Below, piece by piece: positions 43,524 through 54,697 of a DNA stretch of 64,000 bases. The DNA is from Sipunculus nudus (lineage: Eukaryota > Annelida > Sipuncula > Golfingiida > Sipunculidae), in the NCBI GenBank assembly GCA_026874595.1, contig CM049318.1, positions 56,403,750-56,467,749 of the forward strand. Reading direction: 5' to 3'. Both the position numbers and the translations under genes were made by a program. Position 1 is the stretch's first letter; every line of letters begins with the position of its first letter. A model generated the notes under the pieces. That model saw only the letters and a list, made by a program, of their open reading frames with translations. It was not told the origin of the DNA and did not search any database.

Positions 43524-46038
43524 CAGTAAAAACTCGCTTAACAATCACCTCAGTAAAGTGACCATCTAGTAATTACGACCACTTTTTCATGGTCCCGATT
43601 TTTCGCTCTTTATATCAAATATTAAAACCTAGGAATAACGGGCACCTCTTTTTTTCGATTTACGACCACTAATTTTTTGTCCCAACGCGTGGCCTGAACC
43701 TCAATCATGCGAGCACTTAAGACAAGTAAACATAGGCTTGCCAGGCTTAGTGGAGGGCCGGGCGTACTAATTAGTTAAGGGCAATAAGTGGAACTAGTGT
43801 AGATCAAAGCGTTCACGGATGATCACATCAGGCCAGGTATGCTAACGTCATGGTTTCTTAACTTTATTTACTTTATATAAGGCGTGCCGATAATCATATA
43901 GCTTTGATTAACTCAATGCTCAATAAATATTTATGATGGGTTCATGTTGGGTTCAACTCTCCATAATGATTGGGCTAACTGTTCATAAACTTTATTGGCT
44001 GGTAAAACCACTAAGTACACCTTGATTAAATCAAGGTACCCAGGCCATAGCTTTGACTAACTCACTGGTCAATGAATATCTATGATGGGTTCATGCTGGG
44101 GTCAACTCTCCACTAGGCTAACTGTCCATAAACTTTATTGGCTGGAAAATACCACTGAGTGCACCTTGATTAAGTCAGCGGTGTAAAACGTCTGCGCTTG
44201 CGGACAAGCAGCAGGGATGGGGTGTGCCAAACAGGTATCAAAGACGGCATCTTTGTGTTAACCAGATTCCCATTAAACATACTTTATCAGGATCATCTAT
44301 AATGATCTGTTTGATCTGTGGCTATTTATGTAGCGATTTAATACTTAAAATGCCTCAAAGTTATACTTAATGGGTCAAAGGTCATTAAAAGGTACCTGTC
44401 CCCAGGCAATAATAAAAAACTGATTATCCTCTTATTTTTAAAATAAATGGTATAGGCCTAGGATTTTTTTCACTCTTCATGTTTAATAAATCATTCCTTA
44501 AAAACCTCCACAAGTTTCTTTACATCCCTCCTATTTTTCCACTTTTATTGCGATTAAATGTGTGTCCCCAGATTTTTTTTCAACACCGTTATAAAGACGA
44601 TTTGATCGCCATGACACGATGTTGATTGGTTACGCCTTGTCAGAAACCCACCTAAGTTGAAGTAACGTCACGGAATAAATCCACAAAACCATCATTATTC
44701 GTATGTATTTTGTCATTTTACAACAGGAAATTTCCATAATTGTGTAAAAATGTCCGTATATTTATTGCATTTCAACACCGTTACCTATTTTTCTCCAAAA
44801 TAATGGAAATATTTCTGATTTTCTTAATTTTTGGAATATAGCTCACACTGTCAATACATACATATACTGAGTACAGAAAGGTAGAATGAGTAATTAAGTT
44901 TCTTTGAATAAATATCATATCTTTTTTTCAACACCATTATGCATCAGCCCCGTTTCTTTTCACTTTTAACGGTGATGAATGCCAATGAACGGTGTTGAAA
45001 AAAAGGTGGCAGGATGGATGTAAGATCTAAATTTTACAAACTGGCATTGTTATTCAGGAATTTCATATTTTTTATAACGATCACTATGTTATGTATTTTT
45101 AAATACTAAACTTTAAAATATTATATAAGACGTCTGCTTGCTTTAAGTAATAATTTTGCCAATGATTACATTTACTGTAATTCAGCACCGTTAACCATTT
45201 TCTTTTCAACACCGTAATATTTTGAAAATTGACATAATTTCAAGAAAAAATGACTTGAAACATATTAGAAAATGCTTTTATCTCCTAATTTTTTTTATAT
45301 ACCGAGGTAGATTGCTATATTTTCCTTCTATTTATTACATTATACCTTCTGTTGGTTGCGGTTGTTTTTTTGTTTCAGGATTTAAACGTAACACATAAAA
45401 TTCAAATATGCATTTTACACGGTTAAAATATATTTGTATAATAAAATACATCTTACAGGTGAGCCTTTCTTATTTTTTCTAAATTAATTATGTGGGACCA
45501 TGAAATTGGCATGAAAATATTCAGCTCAATCTTTCATAATAATTTCCAAGCATTAATTAAAGTCTGTAATGGTGTTGAAATTGATGATACACATAGGACA
45601 TTAAATTAGCCAAAACTAGCCAAAAACTTTTCATTTAATAAAGTGCTCCGCTGAATTTAATTTCATATAGTGTACATTTTATATTTCCATGTGAGACTCA
45701 TGTAAAATAGATATTATGATAAGTTATTTTTCAAACGATGTACCTGCTGAAATGGGTCGTTTTTCGTAGAATGACCCTAATAAATATAAAGTTACACAAA
45801 ACATGTCGTGTTAATTTTCTGACTTATTATATGTAGATTTAGATGGAAAACAAAATCAGTTATTCCAAATTATACTGAATATCTACGAGCCCGTATTAGT
45901 TCATTTAAATTTAACAACGCACGGCAAGAGGAACTGTTGTAAGACCCTTGATTGCCAAACCTCACTTAGGCGACCACCTCGGATATGCGGCCGCTTTATT
46001 GAGGTCCCGTTGGTGGTCGTAATTCCGAGTTTTTACTG
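43524..46038. mobile_element. Non-autonomous Tigger/pogo-like DNA transposon (2.5 kb)
   Basis: The left end CAGTAAAAACTCG (43524-43536) and the complementary right end CGAGTTTTTACTG (46026-46038) are perfect 13-bp inverted repeats, each flanked by TA. Subterminal TTACGACCAC and GGTCCCG motifs also recur inverted. Such CAGTAAAAACTCG ends are known from pogo/Tigger elements. No transposase frame remains. The interior has a ~140-bp tandem duplication and several TTTCAACACCGTTA motifs. Confidence 0.8.
43900..44177. repeat. Tandem duplication of ~140 bp inside the Tigger-like element
   Basis: ATAGCTTTGAYTAACTCA, GATGGGTTCATG, CATAAACTTTATTGGCTGG and CACCTTGATTAA occur twice, at 43900-44030 and 44045-44177, with minor changes. 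Confidence 0.88.
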
Positions 46039-46936
46039 TATATTGTTTTTCATGTCACCTTGTTTTAATTTAGGCTTGCATGGTAGATGAAGCATGAAAC
46101 AAATATACTGTGAGGCAACGGATATACCATTTTCACGCTTAAATGAAAATTAAGATTAATTATCAAATTAAATATCAAAATTTGATAAAGTAATTATCGA
46201 ATCAGTTTGTACATGGACAATTCATGGAACACTGACCAGAAATCAAGGATATAATTTCATATTGTCCTACACTCTAAAATTGTTATATTCCAAAGCAGAC
46301 TTGACTATTAGGTGATCAACATAGATATTTAGTAATAAAGTGTGTATTTCATACCATTCATATGAATATGACGTACATTATATTTAAATCTCTTGCATTA
46401 ACAAACTGCACACTATATACTGACACCAATTACCAGAGAAAAAGGATATTTGGAACTCATATGATTATTTAGAAACAATGAAAACAATGAAAACCCTCCC
46501 CGACCCCCCCCCCCCCCCCGGCTTCAAAGCCTACTATGACTACTTTCTGGCTCCTAATAATATAATTGCTACATACATGTCAAGGAGAAATTCTATTTCC
46601 CAACCAGTATTTTTGGACCTTCGGTTTACTAAAATGTGGTTTAACACGCTGAAATTATGAGGTAACTGTTTAACGTTGTGGCCTTTCACACAACCCATAA
46701 TATTACTGCGCGATAAGCAGTGTGCTATAATAGGTGATATGAGATGGTACAAATGACCGTCTGGATCGTATACAGTCCGACAGTCCATTTTTTCCGACAG
46801 ACTTCAGGACACATTATCTCAAGCGGTGCTTGATAGAATGTCCTTTTGCGAAGGAACGTGATGGGCTTAATTACTATATAAGGCATATACTCGGGCAGCC
46901 TTCAAGTTCATTGGTCCTTCGGCTGTAACCAAGTGG

Positions 46937-47155
46937 AAAAATGGATCAATGGACTGTCGGTCAAATGGGTAAATGGAATGTCGGACAAATGCATGAATGG
47001 GCTGTCGGTAGCAACGGATCAATGGACCGTCGGATCAAATGAAAATTAGGCTCTCGGACACGAATGGGCTGTTGGCTCAATTGACAAATGGGCTGTCGGG
47101 CCAAAGGAACAATGCACTGATGTAATAATGGAACATTAGGCTGTCGGACAAAGAA
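46937..47155. repeat. Degenerate ~25-bp minisatellite
   Basis: Units resembling AATGGGCTGTCGGACAA recur about eight times with variable spacing. Confidence 0.85.
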
Positions 47156-47655
47156 TAACTTCCAACATTTCACATTAAGCATTCTGATCAAAGTCTGCTT
47201 ATTTTCCAATTCTTGTGTCAAATAAACCTTGCACCCAGCATTAATTTTACATACACCTTCTTCTCAAAGGTTAAACCACAAAATTCAAATTTATGCTCAT
47301 TAGTGCTACTTCAAGAGTACTCAAATGCAGCCATATATGTTGAATTAATAGATAACTGAGGGTTCCCCATACAGTGCATGGTTACACGCTGTATTCTCCT
47401 TTCGATTAAGCACTGCTAGCTTTAGCACAGTTTGCTGGGTTTCTCTCTCAGGCGTCTGGTACAGCGCCAAAAATATAATCAGACAAATAGGAGTGGGGTA
47501 TCACTAAGTTCCAACCTGGAGTCGGGTGCAAAGTATAACCACTAAGGAGTATAAGGCTTATATAGTGATATATAGGTATTACTGCAGCCTTTTTTTCCTT
47601 TTTCAAATCCATCAACGTTTATTTGGGGAAAAGGTTAAGAAATGTATATTCTTAC

Positions 47656-47856
47656 CTCCAAAATGGTTCCTGAGCAGGCGGGAGATATTTTCAAACTTTC
47701 CCGGAGATTCTATAGTAACCAAATCTGCATTTGGGCCAAGGTTTTCTTTACACCAAAACCGACTGTCCCACCAAGTGAAAAGCAACTCCCCCTGTCGGCG
47801 TCGAGGGACCATGTAACAGGATGTTCCCATCACGTGTTTCCGCTGACCTTCACAAA
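47656..47856 (-). CDS. C-type lectin gene, exon 2: first half of the lectin domain
   Basis: A pyrimidine-rich acceptor (CTTATCTTTTTTTAAG) precedes base 47856 and a GGAG/GTAAGA donor follows 47656. The 201-nt exon enters with two bases and leaves after one base of a codon, matching exon 1 and exon 3. It encodes CEGQRKHVMGTSCYMV, then WDSRFWCKENLGPNADLVTI and ESPGKFENISRLL. This is the standard start of a long-form C-type lectin domain: an extra N-terminal cysteine, the CY strand, the W...C helix and the ADLVTIES segment. One N-glycosylation sequon (NIS) is present. Confidence 0.92.
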
Positions 47857-48760
47857 CTTAAAAAAAGATAAGTAAAAATGAAAAGTAAAAACAAAGATGG
47901 AATTATATACATATTTCACACATATCGAATGATGTACAGTACATCCCTGTTCTTTTTCCAACACTAGTCCCACATGAAATATCAGCGGGAGGTACGTGAG
48001 AGTGGCGAATAATCGAGGGTTATGATATGGGAAAATTTGTGATGTAGGAAGAAGGGGACAGAGGGAACTGCTCGATCCCCAATATTAATATTGGGGGAGT
48101 GTGGGGACAGAGATATCACCCCCCCCCCCCCTCCTGGCCAGTATTTTAAAAAAATTAATTATCCTGATTATCAGATTATTATAACCAAAGGTAGACTGAC
48201 CATTCGGACTATACTACATAGTTATACTACATAGACGAACTACTATGGTGAAAACACAAAAATACAATGTTATCCTAGATTATCCAATTATTTAAATAAT
48301 ATGTTCATTACGTTTCACCACAATTCCCCCCGAAACCCTTTCCGATATACACGAGTACCCTCTGAATATGACTACCTTGATGTAAGCCCCCCCCCCCCCC
48401 CCCCTCCATTATTGTAGATGCCAATTTAGACTTCCGACAGGTTCCATGCAGTATATACATTTATATGTGTATCCTTACTTGCATGAGCCAAGGCACGATC
48501 TTGCAGCAGTAGGCCTATATACATGTTTCTTTCCATATAATCGGCTCGTATAGATTAAACCATCGGGCCTGGTCATGAGCGTTTGACACGTGGCGTGAAG
48601 AATGCAGTAGTTACTGCAGTTGTACCTGAAGTGCACCCATACGTTGCCAACTGAACAATTTATTTTTGTGGACTTGCATTGGTTTGGGTCCCTTACAGGA
48701 TTTCACTCGCGGGCAGCATACTTTATCATAATGGGTAAGTCTGCTTTAAGTAAAGGAGGG

Positions 48761-48762
<2 letters not shown>

Positions 48763-48846
<84 letters not shown>
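48763..48846. repeat. (AT)n microsatellite
   Basis: About 84 bp of uninterrupted AT dinucleotides. The open frame through it is an artefact of the repeat. Confidence 0.97.
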
Positions 48847-48849
<3 letters not shown>

Positions 48850-49828
48850 CATGCAGATTTGGTAATCGGCAATAAGGACGGCCATTGATGAAAAATGTTG
48901 GGTTATCGAAGAAAATGTCGGCGTTTTTTTTTGCATATTTAAATGATTTAACAAATATATATAATCAAATAATATATGGTTAGTTCTTAAGATGTTGTAG
49001 AAAATGTAGGTTTTCCGTCAGCGGCGGTCCTATAATTGGCAAATCACATGCAAGCAAAAATAAATCCCAGTGCTGTCATGCATGGGGTTAACCGTTTCTG
49101 GTGGTACCATTGTGAATCGAAAAAAATCTTTAAACTGCATGTAGACAATAAAGAAGGTCGACTATGGAAAAGTGCGGTAATCCGACTATATTCAACCCAC
49201 AAATGTTTAAATAACTGATTGTGCTGAATGCTGGGCCCTCGCAATGCTTGTGTATATATAAATTAATTTAGGGGCATTTTACTTTTATGCCATGTTAAGT
49301 TTTTAACAATAGAGTCAACTAATCCAGTCAATTAATTATTCCTACAAAAAGGTTGCCTGGTTGACAAATACGTGATGAAAACGCGGCTTTTATGTCACGA
49401 GTGACGTCAAGCATATCCAAACGATCCCATTAGCACTGGATAGTCCCATCCATTTTATTATACCAATGTAATGAATAGAATAGCAATAAGACTGTTAATC
49501 TGTCCTGATAAAATACGAGGCATGCATTGAAAACTAATCTGCAGTTCTTAATACGTTTTAAAATATTACGACTTTTTTCATATGTCATGTTACGAAACCA
49601 TAGCAACCAGCAAAGTGTAGGCCTATTACTGTCAATACATTATTACTGAATAAATCATCAGAAATATTTGTATATTCCGAGGGATTGTTAATGGAAACAG
49701 TTCTTTATGGCATGCACACGTGAATATTTTTCATATCATATCGTATATATGAAGGTATTATTTTTCCAATTTTATTTGTTACTTGAATATGTAAGAAAGT
49801 TAAACTAGAATATCAGCAGAAGCTGACA

Positions 49829-50167
49829 TAAGCCCTCAGCCAAAAGAACAGTGTTTATAGGTGGTAACAGTAACAATTACAAAATATTTGTTCTCTCATG
49901 GATGTATATCTGTACATGTCTCAGTTATAAATTTAAACTGGAGAGGTATGTACCATGTTTCATAGGTCAAGGTCACCCATCTTTGAACTTGACCGAGATT
50001 TTGTCGATATACATCTTAACTGAAGAAATAAAATTCCTACGGTGAACCCTTTTAGAGATATCCTGCTCACAAGGTAAAAGTTAACGGACGCCAGACGGAC
50101 GGACAGACGGACGGACGGACAGCTTGGGTGACGAAAATAGCCCATCAGCCTAAGGGCTGAGGGCTAA
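49829..50167. mobile_element. Small inverted-repeat element with GACGGAC core (~340 bp)
   Basis: AGCCCTCAGCC (49831-49841) and its exact complement GGCTGAGGGCT (50155-50165) bound the element. An array of GACGGAC-type units lies at about 50090-50120. It sits in lectin intron 1. Confidence 0.7.
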
Positions 50168-50340
50168 AAACGTAAAACAAATTCGTATTGCCTTAGACTC
50201 ACAATGAATTATTCGAAGACTTCGTAAGAAAGGAATGTCGTTTGCTATCCGGGACAGGCAATGACAGTGTTATAAAAATAAAACTTATTTAAAAAAAGGA
50301 AAATACATGTATATATATTTAATTTGCTAATTATACTTAC

Positions 50341-51157
50341 TTGGTTTACTGGGCGGGTCTCTCAAGGTTTTCTGCTGTAGGGCATCCACAATTCCTTCTA
50401 AATGTGTTAATTTTTTAACGATTTCTGAAACTTTTATTTCTTCAGTGTGCCCGCCATATGTTGAACTAGAGGTTCTCATACCGTTTACGTATGCGTTTTC
50501 AAGCATTTCATTAACAGTTGAATTCAGTTGCTTTATTTTCTCGTTGAGTCTTTGTAACATGGTGTATGTAGCCAATATTAGTGTATGATTTAGTTTTATC
50601 TCGGTTCCACTTGATACGACATCAGACACCAAATTATCGCAAGCCTCCTCAGTGAGAGCAATAACTTGGTCTTGTGAACTTGGCAGCTGTGACGAATCGG
50701 AGTTCTGCGAGTCAAGCGTTTCATTTATTTTCTTAAGCAATTGGCGGCGTTGAGTTAGGAAATCATTTGGCGATCTCCCCGGGGCGATGTTGTTCTTATC
50801 TGAGCTCATACCGTCTGTAAAATTCTGGGCGTTTTCGGACTTGGCACTCCAGCTGGACGTACTTCCGTTAAATGGTGCACCATCAGTATTTTGTTTATCC
50901 AGGTTTTCCCCGGGGCTTGTTGGGCGGAGGGATGTTTGGTTAAGATTCAGCTCCCGGGAGATGCTGGATCCTTCTGTTGCGTTGTCGTATTTTTTCGCTG
51001 CCTCCCGATCCACCGATTCCATCAATTTATCCAGTGCTACGAGCCTGTCTCTAAGCCCTAGCAACTCTTCCTTGGTGACGCACGTGCAATTCGGGGTTTG
51101 CTTAGATACCGCAATCAGCGAAAATAAAGAAGCATAAAACAAGTAAAAGATATCCAT
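50341..51157 (-). CDS. Secreted C-type lectin, exon 1: signal peptide and coiled-coil stalk
   Basis: First exon of a three-exon gene (51157-50341, 47856-47656, 35697-35480; 1236 nt, 411 residues). The ATG at 51157 has a strong context (GCCATGG); an open frame extends a few codons upstream without an ATG. The product starts with a signal peptide (MDIFYLFYASLFSLIAV), then TPNCTC, a heptad-rich coiled coil (residues ~29-60), a hydrophilic Ser/Asn-rich stalk with about eight N-glycosylation sequons, and a second coiled coil (~195-265, including YTMLQRLNEKIKQLNSTVNE and VSEIVKKLTHLEGIVDALQQ). Exon 1 leaves in phase 1 at a CAA/GTAAGT donor, and joining to exon 2 keeps the frame. A secreted oligomeric lectin, perhaps in recognition or immunity, is likely (inference). 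Not recognised as a named gene. Confidence 0.9.
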
Positions 51158-52129
51158 GGCAACGATGTGATGATACAAGCTCTGTTTTGTATAAAATGGA
51201 TTTCATGTAACGTTTCCCCACAAACGCCAATACACCTTATCTCGCGCCTTTTGGATAAACACTCGCTTACCTGTCAGGCGTTATAGATAGGACTATGGCA
51301 CTATTAGGTTTAAAAGGTGAAATTTATTATTATACATCCCTGACACAGCAGGGGAGTAAATTGACCTTTATATGACGCTAAATATAAATGTCATTGCAAA
51401 TCTTTATAGATTCTCTCTTTTTATATCCTTGTGAATTCCACCAGTGCCAACATTACGTTATAAAATCAACTTACATTTCATTAGGGCAGTTGCATTAGGC
51501 CTGAAGGTTTCAGTAACCTTAATCACTTATTTACACGCTAAACGGTTCCTGGCGCGATAATCAATCACTTCCCACGATAAAGAAGATCCCGATGTCAACT
51601 CAGTCCTTTTGACACCAGCTGATAAAAAATGCAGTATCTTATTACACAACAAGGTAGCGCATTACGGCATCCACGCCAGCATCAGTTTCATCTAAGGCGC
51701 TACCGACTGTCTGCCTGACAGGTGAAGCTTGTAACCTCACACGTACGTGCCCGCGGTCTTTGCTGTACCATCCATCCAATCAGCGGCTGCGGCCCGCGCG
51801 CCCTGCTTGGCTGGTCTTCTCGGCTGCCAGTAGTGTGGAACAACTATAGAGATACGTGTCAGGCCGGCCTTGAAACACCTAATCTTCAACAGGAAGAGTT
51901 CTTTGCATGCGTAGTTCTCATTATTAATTTATGTTTCTTGTGTGATTTTACAGTTGGGAAATAAATGTTTTCTGCACCAACATAAAAATGTATCCTACTC
52001 TAGGCAGATTACCTTTTGATATGTATATGTTAATTGGTAATATGGATTTTCCGAGTGGATTACATACAAAACCTTATATCTTATTATTTTTTATATAACT
52101 TATTATTACAGAACTTTAAAATACCTTAT

Positions 52130-52132
<3 letters not shown>
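51158..52132. other. Upstream flank of the lectin gene
   Basis: On the minus strand an ATTTTATAC AT-rich element lies ~35 bp upstream of the lectin ATG and could serve as a TATA-like box, though the 5' UTR would be very short. A GC-richer patch with several CpGs is at 51730-51860. No other gene seen. Confidence 0.35.

Positions 52133-52206
<74 letters not shown>
52133..52206. repeat. (AT)n microsatellite
   Basis: About 74 bp of AT dinucleotides. Confidence 0.97.
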
Positions 52207-52212
<6 letters not shown>

Positions 52213-54618
52213 TCGTGTAGACCGTAATGTTTTTGGGATAAAATTTATTTCTGCAAGTGTACCTGTTACATGCGTTTCAAATCTTACTTATAAACACAGT
52301 TCATGTCTCAAGATTACCTTACAAAACTTAAGGTATTTAACATGGTGTTTCGTGAAGAAGCAGAGATAGCAGCTAATATATTGGGTGTTGCAAAGGAAAT
52401 ATAAATTCCACTTTTTTACCGATGAAAATACAAAAGCGTGCGCCAAGCATAGATGCCTTTATTTCAAAGCAGGTTTTACCCTCTGTAGCAGCTGCTAAAA
52501 CAGGTAAATATGCTTATGTAGAGAGTTGTTTCTTACGAAAGCCGGGTATTTGCCTTATGAACTTTATCCAAATATTTTGGCTACGGATTTTTGAATGCTT
52601 GGCGAATTACAAGGTTAGTGTATGTCATACCCGTTGAATTGGGAAATAAGAAACTGGATGTCTGATGTCGGATTTTGTACAGCATTGGTAGTGGTTTTTT
52701 TACATTTTTTTTTATATTTTGTATATACAAAGATGTGACTATACCGTTCTCTTTTTAATTACATTGTAATCCTGCAGCTCGGAAAATTAATTTTCTATAT
52801 TTACCAATATACCCACGGTTTTTGCATCCATCCGTCTGTCCGCCCCTTCCGTCCGATAACATTTAGTGTCGCCGCGATAACTTAATAGGGTTTCACAAAA
52901 CTCACCATAACTATACTTATCAATAGAGTATCTCGGCCGAGTTGGATTATAGACAGAATCCACGTATACTTAATTAGGTCAGAGGTCACCAGGCTACTTT
53001 GTGTTGTCCCTATTATTCCCTTTATTATGTGGTGTTTTTACCTGTTTAGCAAAAATAATCTGTTATTGTCATGCTTTTCCCTGATTATTTGGCATTTTTT
53101 ATTCCGCACTGATTTATGACAAAAAGTGCCTATCATGTAGACACAGCTCGGAGGACAGCCGTATGAACTACTGTGTTTATTCACTTCTTACATCCGGGGA
53201 TCATACCCAAAACAAAATGCAGTCAGGAAGCGGTCCTTAAGGTAAGTTTCGATACTACAGGATATACTACATCCCTCCCCATTTCGGATGAGAAATGTAA
53301 AAGAAAATACACAAATACTTTCAGCTTAAAGTACGACAATCACTTAAGCATGAAATTACCAAATAAAATGCTGTGTCACAGAGTCGGAAAGAATGAAATG
53401 TATTATTTCTTAATTAGAACTTAACAAAGTCCAACATAGGTGATTAATTAAGAAAACAGCTTTTTTTTCACGGTATCTGCATAAAGTCACATTCATGCTG
53501 TAATTGGTTGCCTTAATCAAGAAAGAATAAACGTAATTTACATTTCTTCGATCAGTCTGCGAGGTACGCTCCATTAGCAGCGGCTACGCTACGCTCAACT
53601 ATTCGCTACATTAACGTGCAAACTAAGTTTGGGTCTCATTTGGACACCTCCATATATATCTCAAATCTTATATAAAACTTTTCTTTAGTTTTATTGTAAC
53701 AAGGGAAAAAATGGTGAATTGTCTATGTAGTGAAGAACACTTTGATAGTCTAGACGGAAGATAGGGTTCCCATGAACCCAAATGATATATTTCCTTTACC
53801 TACATTGTTATATTCCTCAGAATATCTGGAAAACGAATGATGATATTCACATCGCGAAATTTGTGTCATGGGATTTCTTTGGTGGGCATTTTCGCAACCA
53901 TCTTGTATTTTAGATGAACATTCAGAATCCACATAACGTTTGAACCAGACACCATGGAAATATAAAATGAACCCACGTTCCAAAAGAAATGCTGTCATAA
54001 TACATTCTACTTCATGTGAGTGAAGAAGCACATTTTGCACTATTTACAAAAACAATACGCCGATAAACCCCAGAATCATGAACATATCATTCTAAATAAA
54101 CCGAAAGAATTAGACATTACGTATCATTACTGTTTGAAACTCCTATCTTAATTCAATCCAAACTTGGATTAAATTCATATTATAGGACCCCATAAAGTAT
54201 ACATTATTTCAAACCAGGTACAGTGATCTTTCTGATAGTATACATATTTAGAATTTTTCACTCATTTTCACATGTCACATTTAAAAAAAATCAAAATGAA
54301 AAAAAAAAAAATTTTTAAGCCCGCACTCACAATAATCCGCCTCTAATAAACTAATATTAAACTACATGGCAATACATCAAAAACTTTTTTTTTTGTTTTC
54401 CTCTATCATGATTCTATCTACCCTAAATGTGTAATTTAAAGATTTTTTTAACATTTATTGAATGAAATCGTGTACTTTTTATTTAATTTTAAATGTTACA
54501 AAATCATGTTAAAATGAATGAAAAATTAAAAATATATATACTGGCAGGACACAGGCGCTTGAATCCCTATTTATAATAAAGTCTTTATATCTGCAATGTT
54601 CTTAGAGATACTACGACG
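52207..54618. other. Intergenic
   Basis: No supported gene. It includes a reversed GACGGAC-type tail at about 52825-52860 (CCATCCGTCTGTCCGCC). A minus frame at 53750-54040 (96 codons) shows no domain or splice context. Confidence 0.45.
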
Positions 54619-54697
54619 AAATCAGGACAAACGACCCAATATTAAAACAGTTAAACCCTTTTGTCAAGTTTTATTATTGGGTCGTTTGACCTAATTT
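54619..54697. repeat. Long inverted repeat (30-bp arms)
   Basis: 54619-54648 and 54668-54697 are complementary at about 27 of 30 positions (core ACGACCCAATA/TATTGGGTCGT), around a 19-nt loop. It could be a fold-back element or a structured RNA; no poly-T tail or other terminator signal is seen. Confidence 0.8.

Larger units (their letters stand above)
35698..47655 (-). other. Lectin gene intron 2 (~12 kb)
   Basis: Bounded by a GTAAGA donor (47655) and TTTACAG acceptor. It holds an interspersed repeat copy (39274-39826), a CAGTATA-type degenerate array (39960-40130), C/G homopolymers (37404, 40630, 46506), a TG-rich run (37755-37790), a TA-flanked transposon (43524-46038) and a minisatellite (46937-47155). 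A minus-strand frame at 37890-38201 begins with a hydrophobic segment but its phase does not fit the lectin exons. Further lectin exons are not required by the phases. Confidence 0.7.
47857..50340 (-). other. Lectin gene intron 1 (~2.5 kb)
   Basis: Bounded by a GTAAGT donor (50340-50335) and the exon 2 acceptor. It contains C homopolymers (48120, 48387), an (AT)n microsatellite, and a small inverted-repeat element at 49829-50167. Confidence 0.8.

Noticed and set aside
48620-52369. Open frames rich in isoleucine/tyrosine across the AT microsatellites (48620-48865 and 52034-52369)
   Set aside because: Products of the dinucleotide repeat, not genes.
53750-54040. 96-codon minus-strand frame
   Set aside because: No recognisable domain and no adjacent splice sites; judged a chance frame.
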